The notes beneath the pieces are model-generated. The model was not told the DNA's origin. It did no database searches and saw only the letters and a list, made by a program, of their open reading frames with translations. Made by a program: the position numbers and the translations under genes. Shown piece after piece: positions 9,639 to 20,200 of a DNA stretch of 64,000 nucleotides (positions within the stretch are counted from its first letter, which is position 1; every line of letters begins with the position of its first letter). This DNA is from Desulfonauticus submarinus. GTDB taxonomy: Bacteria; Desulfobacterota; Desulfovibrionia; Desulfovibrionales; Desulfonatronovibrionaceae. Where the stretch lies: the NCBI RefSeq assembly GCF_900104045.1, contig NZ_FNIN01000005.1, forward strand, positions 1 to 64,000, read 5' to 3'.

Positions 9639-10113
9639 TTGTCCTTTCCTTCAACCATACCACTTTTGAACGATTAAGATAGATTATATTTTCTTCTGTA
9701 AAAAGAGGAAAAAATTGTTTTGTCATGTTTAAATAATCTAAAACTCTAAGTGTATGTTCTAAGGATTCCAACATAATATATCCGCATAAAACATTACCTG
9801 AGTTTAAATAAACTTTGACTTGCCTTAATTTAGTTGTAGAAGAAGTTAAAATATAATCATCAAACTCTAAGGACAAGTCGTCTTTACTAAGTTTAACCTG
9901 TAATAAATGATTTTTATTTATTAAAAAAATATCATTATTTTTAGCTTTTACAGGCAAAAATAACGAATTTCCATTGAGGATATCTATTACTCTCTCTGAT
10001 TTTTCATATAAAAAACTATATCTAGATACAAAAACATCAACAAACCAAACTTCTTTATTAGAAAAGACAAGACATACTCCTCTACGCAATTTATTTACTT
10101 TTAAACTATTCAT
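9631..10113 (-). CDS. Conserved hypothetical with two internal repeats (DUF6812-like)
   Basis: A 160-residue cytoplasmic protein with no signal peptide or membrane segment. Two halves look alike: ERVIDILNGNSLFLPV followed by IFLINKNHLLQV, and LRVLDYLNMTKQFFPL followed by IIYLNRSKVVWL. The shared pattern is Arg-Val-x-Asp-x-Leu-Asn, an aromatic/Pro step, then a beta-strand-like segment. I associate this pattern with small deltaproteobacterial proteins labelled DUF6812; that link is from memory and unverified. Function is unknown. It is transcribed away from the structured 10114-10511 gap. Confidence 0.7.
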   Translation of the reverse strand: MNSLKVNKLRRGVCLVFSNKEVWFVDVFVSRYSFLYEKSERVIDILNGNSLFLPVKAKNNDIFLINKNHLLQVKLSKDDLSLEFDDYILTSSTTKLRQVKVYLNSGNVLCGYIMLESLEHTLRVLDYLNMTKQFFPLFTEENIIYLNRSKVVWLKERTSD

Positions 10114-10311
10114 AGTATGAACCTTATTTAAAATATTTTTTTGCTAATTTTTGAAAAGCATTGGTTAAATATATTAAAAATAAAACTTTTTTTCGATAAA
10201 AGGATCGTTTTTTTAGATGAAAGCACATTTTTTGTCTCGTGTTTCATATATCATAAAGTATGAGAAGTAAAATGTATGACTGACTATAGTTATTTTTTAT
10301 TACTAAAATTA

Positions 10312-10505
10312 TACTGATATATATTATATGTTAAAATATCAGTACTCACTAGTGTGGCAGTCTGGTAATATAAAGGATTTGTGTAATTTTTTTACAGTAG
10401 AAAATAAGGTATCCCGTTTTACGATAAGTACAGAAAAATATCGTGGAAGGATAAAAGGCTAGTTAATACAATTAATAAAGACTCTGGACTATATCCAGAG
10501 TCTTT
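10312..10505 (+). ncRNA. Candidate structured small RNA (tentative)
   Basis: Three inverted repeats followed by a strong hairpin whose plus-strand tail is TTTTAATTTTT. No plus-strand protein gene lies upstream that would need this terminator. I could not match it to a known RNA family and saw no convincing promoter. It may simply be DNA operator sites plus the hemB terminator. Confidence 0.25.
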
Positions 10506-10510
10506 TAATT
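10477..10510. terminator. Bidirectional-looking terminator next to hemB
   Basis: A 12-bp perfect stem (10477-10488 with 10494-10505) with loop CTATA, immediately after the hemB stop on the minus strand. Both flanks are T-rich in their reading direction, the plus-strand side more so. Confidence 0.8.
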
Positions 10511-10511
10511 T

Positions 10512-11480
10512 TTAAAGCCATTTTAAGACTTGTTCTGTAAAATAGCTTATAATAAGATTTGCTCCAGCTCTTTTAATTGAGATCAAACTTTCTAAAACCA
10601 CATTTTTTTCATCTATCCAACCATTTAAGCTTGCAGCCTTAATTTGGGCATATTCTCCACTTACCTGATAGGCTGCTAGAGGACAAAATAAAGAATCTTT
10701 AAGTCTTTGCAAAATATCTAAGTAAGGTAGAGCTGGTTTGACCATGATAATATCAGCACCTTCTGTAAAATCTGCCTTAGCTTCTAATATGGCTTCATTA
10801 CTATTAGCTGGATTCATTTGATATGATTTTCTATCTCCAAATTGGGGTGTACTTTCAGCTGCTTCTCTAAAAGGACCGTAAAAAGAAGATGCGTATTTTA
10901 CAGCATAGGACATAATTGGAGTTTCAATAAATCCATGCTTGTCTAAAATTTCTCGAATGGCTTTGACTCTTCCATCCATCATATCAGATGGGGCTACAAT
11001 ATCTGCCCCAGCCTTTACGTGGGAGAGTGCTGTTTTAGCTAAAAGTTTCAAAGTAGGATCATTTTGGACATGCCTATCTTCAATAATACCACAATGTCCG
11101 TGAGAAGTGTATTCACATAGACATACATCTGTTATTACTACTAAATCAGGAAATTTTCTTTTTAATTTATGGACAGCTTGTTGAACAATTCCTTTGGGAT
11201 TATAAGCCTCTGAAGCTATTTCATCTTTTTTTTCTGGAATACCAAATAAGATTACAGATTTTAAACCATTATCTACTGCTTTTGTCACTTTTTCTTCTAA
11301 TTTAAACAAAGAAAGTTGAAATTGCCCAGGCATTGACGTAATTTCTTTGCTAAAATTTTTATCGCTTGTTTCTACTACAAAGTAAGGTTGAACTAAATCT
11401 TCTGGTCTGAGCCAAGTTTCTTGAACAATATCTCTTAGGGATTGCGTTTTTCTAAGTCTTCTCCCTCTAAAAAAAGTCAT
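10512..11480 (-). CDS. hemB: Porphobilinogen synthase (delta-aminolevulinate dehydratase)
   Basis: Condenses two 5-aminolevulinate molecules into porphobilinogen, the second committed step of tetrapyrrole synthesis, in the cytoplasm. The Cys-rich DVCLCEYTSHGHCG motif marks the zinc-dependent type. The active-site Schiff-base Lys are in MSYAVKYASSFYGPFREA and DIIMVKPALPYLD. The 322-residue length is typical. A TTTTTCCTCC element (AGGAGG on the coding strand) precedes the ATG. It feeds the CobA-HemD fusion at 3990-5534, although the two are unlinked operons. Confidence 0.97.
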   Translation of the reverse strand: MTFFRGRRLRKTQSLRDIVQETWLRPEDLVQPYFVVETSDKNFSKEITSMPGQFQLSLFKLEEKVTKAVDNGLKSVILFGIPEKKDEIASEAYNPKGIVQQAVHKLKRKFPDLVVITDVCLCEYTSHGHCGIIEDRHVQNDPTLKLLAKTALSHVKAGADIVAPSDMMDGRVKAIREILDKHGFIETPIMSYAVKYASSFYGPFREAAESTPQFGDRKSYQMNPANSNEAILEAKADFTEGADIIMVKPALPYLDILQRLKDSLFCPLAAYQVSGEYAQIKAASLNGWIDEKNVVLESLISIKRAGANLIISYFTEQVLKWL

Positions 11481-11529
11481 TTTTTCCTCCTTTTCACTAG
11501 TCCACTGATAAATATATCTTAGAGAATTA

Positions 11530-12525
11530 CTACCACCGAAGATTTAAATATGGCTCCCACCCAGGATTTAAATATTTTTTAAAATCTAGTCCAATTTTTT
11601 TTAAAGGGAAAAAGTTGTTTTCTAAGTAAATGGCATAGGTATAAAATAAGTTTAATGGGAGAGATGTATTAGATAAAAATTGATTTTTTGGCTCTAAAAT
11701 CAGTTGCGTTGTTTTTCTTTTATCTATTACTAAAACTTTTTTAGGAAAAAATTTTGTATTATCTAATTCTTTATTTAGTTCTTGAAACAATACTTTATTT
11801 ATAGTAATAAAATCCTCTTTCCATAATCTTACTCCCATACCTGGTAGAGTCTCATTGCAGAGAAATGAAATCTTTTTGTTTTTAAATAATTGGTAAATAT
11901 CTTTTTGTTTAGCGTCCTTATTTAAAAGATATACTTTGATATTTAAATGTTCTAAAAAATTTTTTGTTTTATTTAGAACATTTTTATTTCGTTCTATTCC
12001 ATATAAATAAATTTGGTCAAATTTATTTCTTTTGGCTAAAATGTATTGTAACAATAATAGTATTCCTGAACCAGATCCAATATCAATACCTAAAAATTGA
12101 GAAGTATGTGTTAGTGAACAAAGAAGAATATCTTTTGCTATATGAGCTGTTTTGCAAATGTCAGCTATCATTGCAAGAGAGAAACTTAGAGAAAGTAATT
12201 TTTTTCTTAATTTTTGTTTATTTGATAAAACCTTACACCCTTGTCTTCTAAAAATAAATTGCTCAAATAATAGAGATATTTTTTCTAAAGTCAGTGTCTC
12301 TTTGATTTTGTATGGATATATATAAACATAAAATAATTTTATTATAAAATTTATAATATCAACTTCGTCAATATTTTTTTCATTACACAGTCGATGAAAA
12401 ATATCTAAAAAAGATTCTCTTTGAAAATAATATTGTTTAATTATTTGGCCGTTGAGTTTTTTGTCTTCTAAAAGTAAAAGACATTTTTGCGAAAGAGAAA
12501 GGTCAAAGAAAGGTAGTTTTAGCAT
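11530..12525 (-). CDS. SAM-dependent methyltransferase-like protein
   Basis: A 331-residue protein, probably cytoplasmic. The centre has a class I methyltransferase motif I (FLGIDIGSGSGILLLL, about residues 139-154) and an acidic end of strand beta 2 (YGIERNKNV), where the SAM ribose is usually bound. The N-terminal 130 residues are helical, Lys-rich and unlike anything I recognise. The C-terminus (GWEPYLNLRW) is not a known catalytic motif. The substrate cannot be inferred. It lies 49 bp upstream of hemB on the same strand, so the two may be cotranscribed. Base composition is even richer in A and T than that of its neighbours. Confidence 0.75.
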   Translation of the reverse strand: MLKLPFFDLSLSQKCLLLLEDKKLNGQIIKQYYFQRESFLDIFHRLCNEKNIDEVDIINFIIKLFYVYIYPYKIKETLTLEKISLLFEQFIFRRQGCKVLSNKQKLRKKLLSLSFSLAMIADICKTAHIAKDILLCSLTHTSQFLGIDIGSGSGILLLLQYILAKRNKFDQIYLYGIERNKNVLNKTKNFLEHLNIKVYLLNKDAKQKDIYQLFKNKKISFLCNETLPGMGVRLWKEDFITINKVLFQELNKELDNTKFFPKKVLVIDKRKTTQLILEPKNQFLSNTSLPLNLFYTYAIYLENNFFPLKKIGLDFKKYLNPGWEPYLNLRW

Positions 12526-12707
12526 AATGATTATATATTCTTTCCTTTTAAATAAAATTATAAAATTATTTCGTCAAGTTTGTTTGCGTTTGTTTTGGAA
12601 AATTAAACATAGAAATATAATGCTATTTAACTACATGTTTAATTGAATATAAATGGAGATCAAGAAAAGGTAAGAGATTAAACAGTATCTTTGGTAGTTA
12701 GTGTGGT

Positions 12708-12745
12708 AGATAATTGACACATTATCTGAATTCATCTACATATTT
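12708..12745 (+). promoter_or_regulatory. Promoter with inverted repeat over the -35
   Basis: TTGACA (12714-12719), 17-bp spacer, then TACATA as a possible -10. A perfect 7-bp inverted repeat, AGATAAT-N6-ATTATCT (12708-12727), covers the -35. This is a typical position for a repressor operator. It serves the exported-protein and CsgG-like genes. Confidence 0.5.
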
Positions 12746-12773
12746 TGTTAAGTTTAAAAGAGGAGGATAAGAT

Positions 12774-13352
12774 ATGGCAAAAAGGTGGGTGTTTTGGTTA
12801 GGTTTTTTCTTCATGCTGGGAATTTCTTTTAATTCTTTTGCCATGACGCATGAAGATTTGATCCCTTTTTTAGTAGATTTGCCAGGATATGTTGGAGATG
12901 AGCCAGATGGTTTTACAGGGGTGATGGGAACAACTACAGCTTCTAGGGAATATTTTAAAGGAGGAAATGAAAAAAAACGATTTGCAGTGGCGATTTTTTT
13001 AGGAGCTGTCCCAGCTTCTACTCATCAAATGTTTAACAATGCAAAAGGTTCTAATGGATATTTTTATCAAACAAAAGTAAAGGGATTTAAGGCCTCAGTA
13101 TGTAGAGGAGTAGACTGTTCTCCTTGTGGAGGTATTTTAGTGCATCTTAGTAAGAATTGTGCTATTGTAGTGAATTATGAGTATATTCCTGAAAAAGAAG
13201 CTTTATCCTTAATTAAACATTTTGATTTAAAGGCTATTTATAAAGCTACTAAACATGCAAAAGTTCCTTCAGGCGGAATGATGATGCCCAAAGGAGGCGG
13301 TATGATGCCTGGAGGTGGTATGGAAGAAGATTCTGGAGATATAGGATATTAA
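12774..13352 (+). CDS. Exported hypothetical protein with Gly/Met-rich tail
   Basis: A 192-residue protein with a clear signal peptide (about residues 1-23, ending NSFA), so exported to the periplasm or beyond. The mature part has a Cys pair (CRGVDCSPCGG) that could form disulfides. It ends in a low-complexity Gly/Met/Pro run (GGMMMPKGGGMMPGGGM) followed by an acidic tail. No family recognised. A strong AGAGGAGG site precedes the ATG. The CsgG-like lipoprotein gene starts 22 bp downstream, so the two are almost certainly one transcript. A role with the CsgG-like protein at the cell surface is an inference from this arrangement. Confidence 0.8.
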   Translation: MAKRWVFWLGFFFMLGISFNSFAMTHEDLIPFLVDLPGYVGDEPDGFTGVMGTTTASREYFKGGNEKKRFAVAIFLGAVPASTHQMFNNAKGSNGYFYQTKVKGFKASVCRGVDCSPCGGILVHLSKNCAIVVNYEYIPEKEALSLIKHFDLKAIYKATKHAKVPSGGMMMPKGGGMMPGGGMEEDSGDIGY

Positions 13353-13374
13353 AAAATTTTTAAGGAGGGGAAAG

Positions 13375-14178
13375 ATGCTAAGACAAGTTAGGGGGATTGG
13401 AGCTATAATTTTTAGCTTGGTTATTGGATTGGTTTTAAGTGGTTGTATGGAGAAATTTGTAGAGCCTAAAGCCAAAACAGTAAATAAAATGGAAGAACTT
13501 TTGCCGCCTTATAATGGGCCAAAAGCAAAAGTAGCAGTTGCTAAGTTTGAGTGGAAAGTAGGAGAAGGAGGAACTAAGACTACTATTAGTAGCTCTATGT
13601 TTGGCAATATTTCTATTAAAGAGACTCCAGAGCAATCAGGCTATGCCAAGGCTTTAAGAGATATGTTAACTACAGCAATGGTACAGAGTAAGCGTTTTAA
13701 GGTGTTGGAGAGACAAAATTTAGATGTTTTGGCAAAGGAAATAAATCTTCAGAAAAAAGGTTGGACAGATAAAAGTGGAGTAAAAAAAGGTCATTTTAAA
13801 GGAGCTGATTTGCTTATAGTGGCTGCAGTAACAGGTTGGGATCCTGGAACTTCTGGTAGTAGTGGAGGTTTGTTTGGTGACTATGGAAAGATTTTTAGTT
13901 CTTTAAAAGGAAGTTTTAAGAAGTCTTCTTTAGCTATGGATATACGTATTATTGATACTAAAACTTCTGAAATTTTAGCTGCTACTACTGTACGGGGTGA
14001 GGCAAAAGATGTAAATGTTACAGGAGCATTAAGTGTGTTAACTGGTGGAGGTAGTTTGGGTGGAAATTTAGGTAGCTTTGCTAATACTCCAATGGAAAAG
14101 GCTATTCGTACTTGTATTTATGAAGCAGTTAAATTTTTATGTGAAAATACTCCTAAAAAATATTTTCGTTATAGATAA
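13375..14178 (+). CDS. CsgG/HfaB-like outer-membrane lipoprotein
   Basis: A 267-residue lipoprotein: lipobox LSGC with the lipidated Cys near residue 24. The body matches the CsgG pattern: an early strand (KVAVAKFEW), then SGYAKALRDMLTTAMVQSKRFKVLERQNLDVLAKE, then a Gly/Ser-rich stretch in the region that forms the channel in CsgG, then IRIIDTKTSEILAATTVRGEA. CsgG proteins form nonameric pores that secrete curli or anchor holdfast (HfaB). No curli subunit gene with its repeats is nearby; the gene just upstream encodes an exported protein of unknown role. A terminator at 14201 ends the operon. Confidence 0.85.
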   Translation: MLRQVRGIGAIIFSLVIGLVLSGCMEKFVEPKAKTVNKMEELLPPYNGPKAKVAVAKFEWKVGEGGTKTTISSSMFGNISIKETPEQSGYAKALRDMLTTAMVQSKRFKVLERQNLDVLAKEINLQKKGWTDKSGVKKGHFKGADLLIVAAVTGWDPGTSGSSGGLFGDYGKIFSSLKGSFKKSSLAMDIRIIDTKTSEILAATTVRGEAKDVNVTGALSVLTGGGSLGGNLGSFANTPMEKAIRTCIYEAVKFLCENTPKKYFRYR

Positions 14179-14200
14179 CAAACAAAATAATAACTTTTAT

Positions 14201-14236
14201 AAAAAGCCCTCTCTAAGAGAGGGCTTTTTTATTTTA
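14201..14236. terminator. Bidirectional terminator between convergent genes
   Basis: A 13-bp stem (14201-14213 with 14217-14229), TAA loop, T tract on both strands. It ends the CsgG-like operon and probably also the giant minus-strand gene that stops at 14300. Confidence 0.9.
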
Positions 14237-14299
14237 AGGAGCAAAATAAAGATTGCTTGACATTTTACAACTGGGCATAGAAAAAATTTTTTTATTTTT

Positions 14300-17200
14300 C
14301 TAATGTTCAAAATACCAATCTACAGCATCTTTAAATCCACGAGCAAAACCAAGTTCCAGCTCTTTGTCTCCGAGTTTTTTATTCCATGACGCAGGATCAA
14401 TTGCTAAATCTCTTATATCTCCACTTGTCCATCCGTCTTGAGCAAAAGATTTAGTTAATTCTTCTTTTGTGAAGTTTTGATATTTAAAATTAAGTTCCTT
14501 GTTGATTTTCCAAGAGTTATAAGCAAAGGATTTAATATCTGATGGATGTTGGTAGAGAACAGCAGCCATTTGTCTGGCAAAATTGTGAGCTTGGAGTTGA
14601 ATCTCTTTGTAATCATCAAGCATGAGCGAAAATCCAGCATTTGACCAAACAGATACTTGTAACCCAACCCAAGCACCTACCATGTAATCTGTGATCATGG
14701 TTATATCTTGAGAAACTACGGTTTCTACAGCTCCTTTTTCTCCAGAGTCAAGATAGGACATAACTTTATAATTATATGGATCTATTTCAAACCATGCTGT
14801 TCTATATTTGTTATTTACTTGAAGAGGTATAGAGGGGAAAAGAATGTAATTTTGAGTGTTTTTAAAGTGATTTAAAATTTTATAAGGATATTTTTTTTGT
14901 TTTAGAATTTCTATAAATTCTGAGATACTATTTTGAGGAATCAAAATTAATTGACTTTGTTTTGGTAGGCAAGACAATAGATTTAATGCACTTAATCCTT
15001 TAGGAACTGCTTTTGCTTCTAAAGAGGTATAAAATAACCCAGCTAAAATATTAAATGTATGTATTTTATTTTCTTGGCCATATATCTTGGGATAGGGTTG
15101 GACTAAATCTAGAGACGTATTAACTTGTCCATTTTCATTTAGTTTGGCAGTAACCACAAGTATTCTAGGATGGTTTGCTCTCGACAAGTAAAGTCCAAGT
15201 TTATTTGTTAGATTAAGTTCATATTTAGTTTGAGCTCCTATAAAACGATAAATAATTCCTCGCCCTAGCCATTTAAGGCTAGAGATTATATTTGGCTTCT
15301 TAGTAGAACTATGTTTTTTATGCCAATATTTATTTAATTTTTGAATACTTTCTTGGGGTAGGTCTGGTGAATTTATTCCCAATACAAAAAATAAATGATT
15401 TAAAGATGTTTTGGGGTCAAGGTAACGAGTAGTTGTATAAGTAGAGTTTGGAAGGGAAATATTGATGGTTATGCTTACAGGTTGGTATTCTGATAAAATT
15501 AAACTTTGTTGGCCGATTTTTCTACCTAAAGGAGAATCTAAAATTGCTTTAATAACTTTTCCTTTGTTTGGTTCTATGGTTTCTATAAAGCCTAGATCAA
15601 GACAGTCTAAACTGGTATCTTTTAAATTAATATCTTGGTTTAACAGAATAAATTGCTGAAGATCATTTTGTTCTCCACTTCCTAAAGCGTCTGTAATATC
15701 TTTTAAAGATTGTTGTTCACTGCTCAAACATGACTTTGCTTCAACAAGTATTTCTATATTTACATTTGGTATATCAGATGAGATATCTTTTTTTGTATTT
15801 TTGATAAAGGAAGAAATCTTTTTCTCTTCTTTAAAAAATGGGAAGATTAGAGAGTGTTTACCATTTTTATCTATATATTCTACAATAGGAACACTGTATT
15901 CTTCTGATAAGGAGATATTAGTATTAGCTATTTTGCGTAGGCTCTGTTTTCCTTTATTGGAGAGCAATGCTTTTTTTCTAATTGTTTCTATACCTTTTTT
16001 ATTTAAAATAAGCTCAGCCATATACGCTGCTTCATTTTCAGTATACCATTTTTGAGTAAAAACAGCCTCAGGAGAAAATACTATTTGCCACGGAGATTTC
16101 TGAGAAGGCACAAATTTTAATTCCCGTAGAGTGGATTTTAACTTATCTAAGGAGTCTATTTGTTTCCATGTTTCTCCGCCTGCTAATAGTTGCGAGGGAG
16201 GAGAGATGTTTGTCCCTTGGGGAGCTGTTCCATCTAAAGTTGTGGCTGAACAAGGAGCTTGTTTCCCTGGTTTTATAAAGTTTTGGGCATGACGTTTTTG
16301 GGTTATATTTTCTATAAGTTCAGATAATTTTGTATCAAAATCTTCATTGTCTTTAGAGTAATTGGTATAAGTGGTAAGAAGATTACGTTCTTTAAATTTA
16401 GACGGCTGTGTAATTTGTTGTTTAAGATTCCCAAATATGGGAGAAGTTATAACCCAATCTTTAGGGAATGTTTTTGGGGGTAAATCAAAGAAGATAAATC
16501 CACGTCTTTTTTGACTCCTAAATACCAAACTATTTGAGGTAAGTCCTAAAAGGTATTCTGGGAACTCTGAGGGGAAAATATCTCCAATTTTCGAGCCACT
16601 CATATTTTGTCCAAAGCTTGCTAACCCTTTGCTTTCAGTATGTTTTTGTTTTTTTATTTTTATACCAAGTTTACTTAACCGTTTTTTAGCACTAGGTGTT
16701 AATTTTAAACTTAACACATTTTCAAATGTAGTTGTGGCATTTAAATTATTTTTAAGACTTATATCCAAAAGTAATCCTGAAGAAAATTCTTTGAAACTGT
16801 TTAATAGATATATGTTATTGATAAATAAGGTAGCACTTTTGTTGTTTATTTTTAATTGATAAGATGGTTTAGTTGAAGAATGTTTGGGAGTTAAAGGTAG
16901 AATTACAGGCCCTCCTTTTAAATCTATAACTAAACTTGCAGGTAACTTAGCTAAACCTTTAGGGATTTCAAATAATAAACGCAAACGATTATAAGAACCA
17001 GGAGTAATAAGCCTGGAAGTATATAATCCGTAGGGAATAGTTTGCGTCAATGGATGTAGTTTAAAGAAAAAATCGCCATTGTTAGTAGAGATAGATAGGA
17101 ATAGTCTTTTCTTGGGATTAATGGCTAGATGAGCTTGTATTTTAGAAGTTAACACACAATCTAATATGCGGAATACATTCCCCTTTGAGGCTGTAATATT

Positions 17201-20200
17201 TTGGATTTTTGTTTTGTCTATACTCCCCTTAATATGAATGGAAAAAGTTGTGGATAATTTTCCCTTAACTTTATGAGGAAGTTTTTTGATTTGTTCTTTG
17301 GTTTGTTTAATTATTCCACTTATGGGCAAATCTATGTGGCCATAGGCAGTATCGTAAAAGTGGAGAGAGCTTTGCTCCATAAAATTATCTGGAACTATAA
17401 AGATAAATGTACCTTTAATTAGCTTTTGTGGAGAGAGATAAATACTATTATCATCAGGTAAGATAAGAGGCGTATTAGCTAAATAGGTAGCTTTAGAAAG
17501 AGGAATATTTTGTTGATTATTCCAACGTAAGAAAAAGTGAAGTTTAGCATTTGGTATTAAGTAGTCTGGTTTTTTAAAAACAGTCTTTCCTGCTTGTCTA
17601 TTATTCCCAGACATCCAAGATGCAGGATAAGAAGAACCATTAGGATATATTATTACTTTTTGAGCAGGTAAGATGTTTTTTAGGGTTGTTATAAAGGCCA
17701 AAAATCGTTTTCCTGGAGGTGGAGTAAGACCATTTAGCTTAGAGAAAAAAATAGCTTCTTTTAAAGTAATTTCAACTGCTTTGTTTTTAGAGGAGATGTT
17801 TAAAGGGATGCGTTTGCTTACAAGTGCTTCTTTTCCTATAAGAGCATTTCCTGTAATAAATTTAGCTACTTTGCCAGTGTAGGGGGCTAGTTGCTCTCCT
17901 TTTTCCCAGATAATTCCTTCAAGGGATCTTTGTTCGTTGTTGGTTTTAGTTTGGACGGTCTCTACTAAAGTCCCATCAGAAAGTAAATATACCTTTCCCA
18001 ATTTTGTAGTATGTTTATAAGTAAGTCTTACAAACTGTTTATTATTTGGAGATAAAGAATTTATATTTTGGTTAAGTTTTTTTAAAGTTTTATCTAAGGA
18101 AGTGGTTGTAGGAGCAACAATTGATTCTCCTGCTGAAAGTTTTGCAGTTTTAGCAAACACATTATCTTTATCTTTGTCTAACATACCTATCCAAAGACTC
18201 TTAATGCGATCATCTTTAATTTTTTGTAGAATAAGATTTAGTTCTGCTTGTTTAGAAGTTTCTACTTTAAGTGCTGCATCAGTGATATAAATTAAGTATT
18301 TTTGATTAGAGGTAACAGAGTGTAAAAAAGTATAAGCTGCCCTAATAGATTCTAATATATTTGTGCCACCAAGTTCTTTCATTTCAGAAAGACCTCTTAA
18401 AAGAGCAGCTTTGTTATCTGTTAAGACTTGTTTTACTACTACATAATCACTAAAGATAAAAAGTTGCATTAAGGTTTTTGAAGGAATATTTTGGATAAAG
18501 TTTTTTAAAATTTGTTTGACTTTTTCTAAGCGATAATTACATCCATCGCACTCCTCTGGAGACATATTCATTGATCCACTATTATCTACTACCAAAGCAA
18601 ATACAGGCTTTTCTGTAGAAACTTGAACAGGCCTTTTATATGTTAATCTCCATTGATGACCGAGATTTGCTTTAATTTTTCTAAAAACCTGAGATAGTGC
18701 TTTTTTATTTAGGGCCTTATAGTAGTTTCCTCCACTAAGAGATGCTAACCTAGATAAGGTTTCAACGTCAGGGTTTTTCCCAAATCCAATACAGAATAAG
18801 GGTAAATGGGCTGCTCTTACCATATCCCAGATTTCTGTTTTAGTGGTTTTACTACCAGGTCCACTGTCATTATAATTAGAATCTTTGCCATCTGTAAAAA
18901 TAATAAGAGCTGGTCTGTTGGCTTTAGATAATTCTTTTAAACCTAAGCTAATAGCATCATATAAAGCAGTTGCTCCATTAGCTTTGACTTGTGATAAAGA
19001 ATCTAAGATTTGTTTAGGTGTTCCTTTTTTTAATATTTTTGGGCTGTTATCAAAATCTATTAAAGTAATGTTGGCATTTGAAGGCAAAGAATGTAAGAAA
19101 TCTGAGGTTGCTTTAAGGGCGTCTTTAATAGATTTTTTCATTGAACCAGAAGAATCTAATAAGATCACAATGTCTAAAGGAGTTTTTATCCTTTCTAAAC
19201 TAAGAGCTTTTCCATAAGATGAACCTTCCTGAATCTGAAATTCTTTTAAGGTTGGCTTAATATTTTTTTCCTTTAAATTAAATAGGGCAAAGTCTAGATA
19301 TGCTTTTTTCTTCCCAATAGAAGTTTTTAATATTTTTAATTTTTCTTGGTGGTTATTGAATGAAATTTCTCCAGTTGTAAGAGGCCATTTAACAATAGTT
19401 AAATGGCCAGGAAACACTGGAATTAAATGTGCTTCTAACGAATTTAAAGTACTTTGTTCTGTTTTAGAAAGAGGATGGCTCCTTAATGTCCATCGACCTG
19501 CAGGAAGCCAAAAGAGTGCATTTCCTTTTGAGGTAGTGTCTGCCTTTACTGGTATAGTGGATAAATAAGGATACTGGATATCTACATAATCTAAGCCTTC
19601 ATCAGGGACAGCTGTTACTTTTTTATTAGTAATGTTTTTTATAAGAATACCTCCTACTTTGTCACCTAAAGCAATAGGTGTTAACTTTGCTTCTTGTTGA
19701 GAAATAATTCTTAATTTAGCTTTATCTGTTTGGGCATCTTCTAACTCAACTTTCCACAAATAAAGTCCTGGATCTTGGGGAATGTTATATAAAATATATT
19801 TTTTAGATCTTTCAGAATCGCATTGTTTAGAATAAAAAATATGTTTTTTAAATTTTCCTTTATAAATTTTTAATTCACAAGAAATATTAACAACAGTTTT
19901 TGCAGGTAGATCTAAAGTTAAACTTAAGAAGCTATCTTTGTTATGTTTTATATAGAAATATTGTGTTTTATTTTCTTTTATTTCTATTTCTAATGGAGTA
20001 TTAGGAATTAAGATATATTGAGATAAAACAGTTATGTTAGAATTTTGTTTGTCAAATCTTAGCCAAAGAGTAGATTTTTTATTTATATCTTTATATGCAT
20101 TAATTTCTTCAGGGGATTCTTGAATTTTGAAATTTAGGTTTTTTAGGTTGTCTAAGATTTTTGATGCAGATATATGCGTAGTACATTTTTTTATTTGTCC

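Larger units (their letters stand above)
10114..10511. other. 398-bp intergenic region rich in inverted repeats, no gene
   Basis: No credible coding frame. The left part (10114-10300) is featureless AT-rich DNA that must hold the promoter of the 160-residue gene. The right part has four successive inverted repeats on one side of a terminator: 10312-10344 (9-bp perfect arms), 10382-10396 (TGTAA/TTACA), 10421-10444 (ACGATA/TATCGT) and the 10477-10505 terminator. This is compatible with a plus-strand small RNA or with operator sites. Confidence 0.5.

Noticed and set aside
10382-10396. TGTAA-N5-TTACA as an FNR, CRP or HcpR operator
   Set aside because: It lacks the TTGAT/TTGTGA core of these regulators; listed only as part of the structured gap.
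11964-12251. Plus-strand frame of 95 codons
   Set aside because: It mirrors the opposite-strand methyltransferase-like gene; no ribosome site or motif.
12452-12646. Short plus-strand frame over the methyltransferase-like gene start
   Set aside because: It is antisense to a gene with clear motifs and its composition is typical of AT-rich noise.
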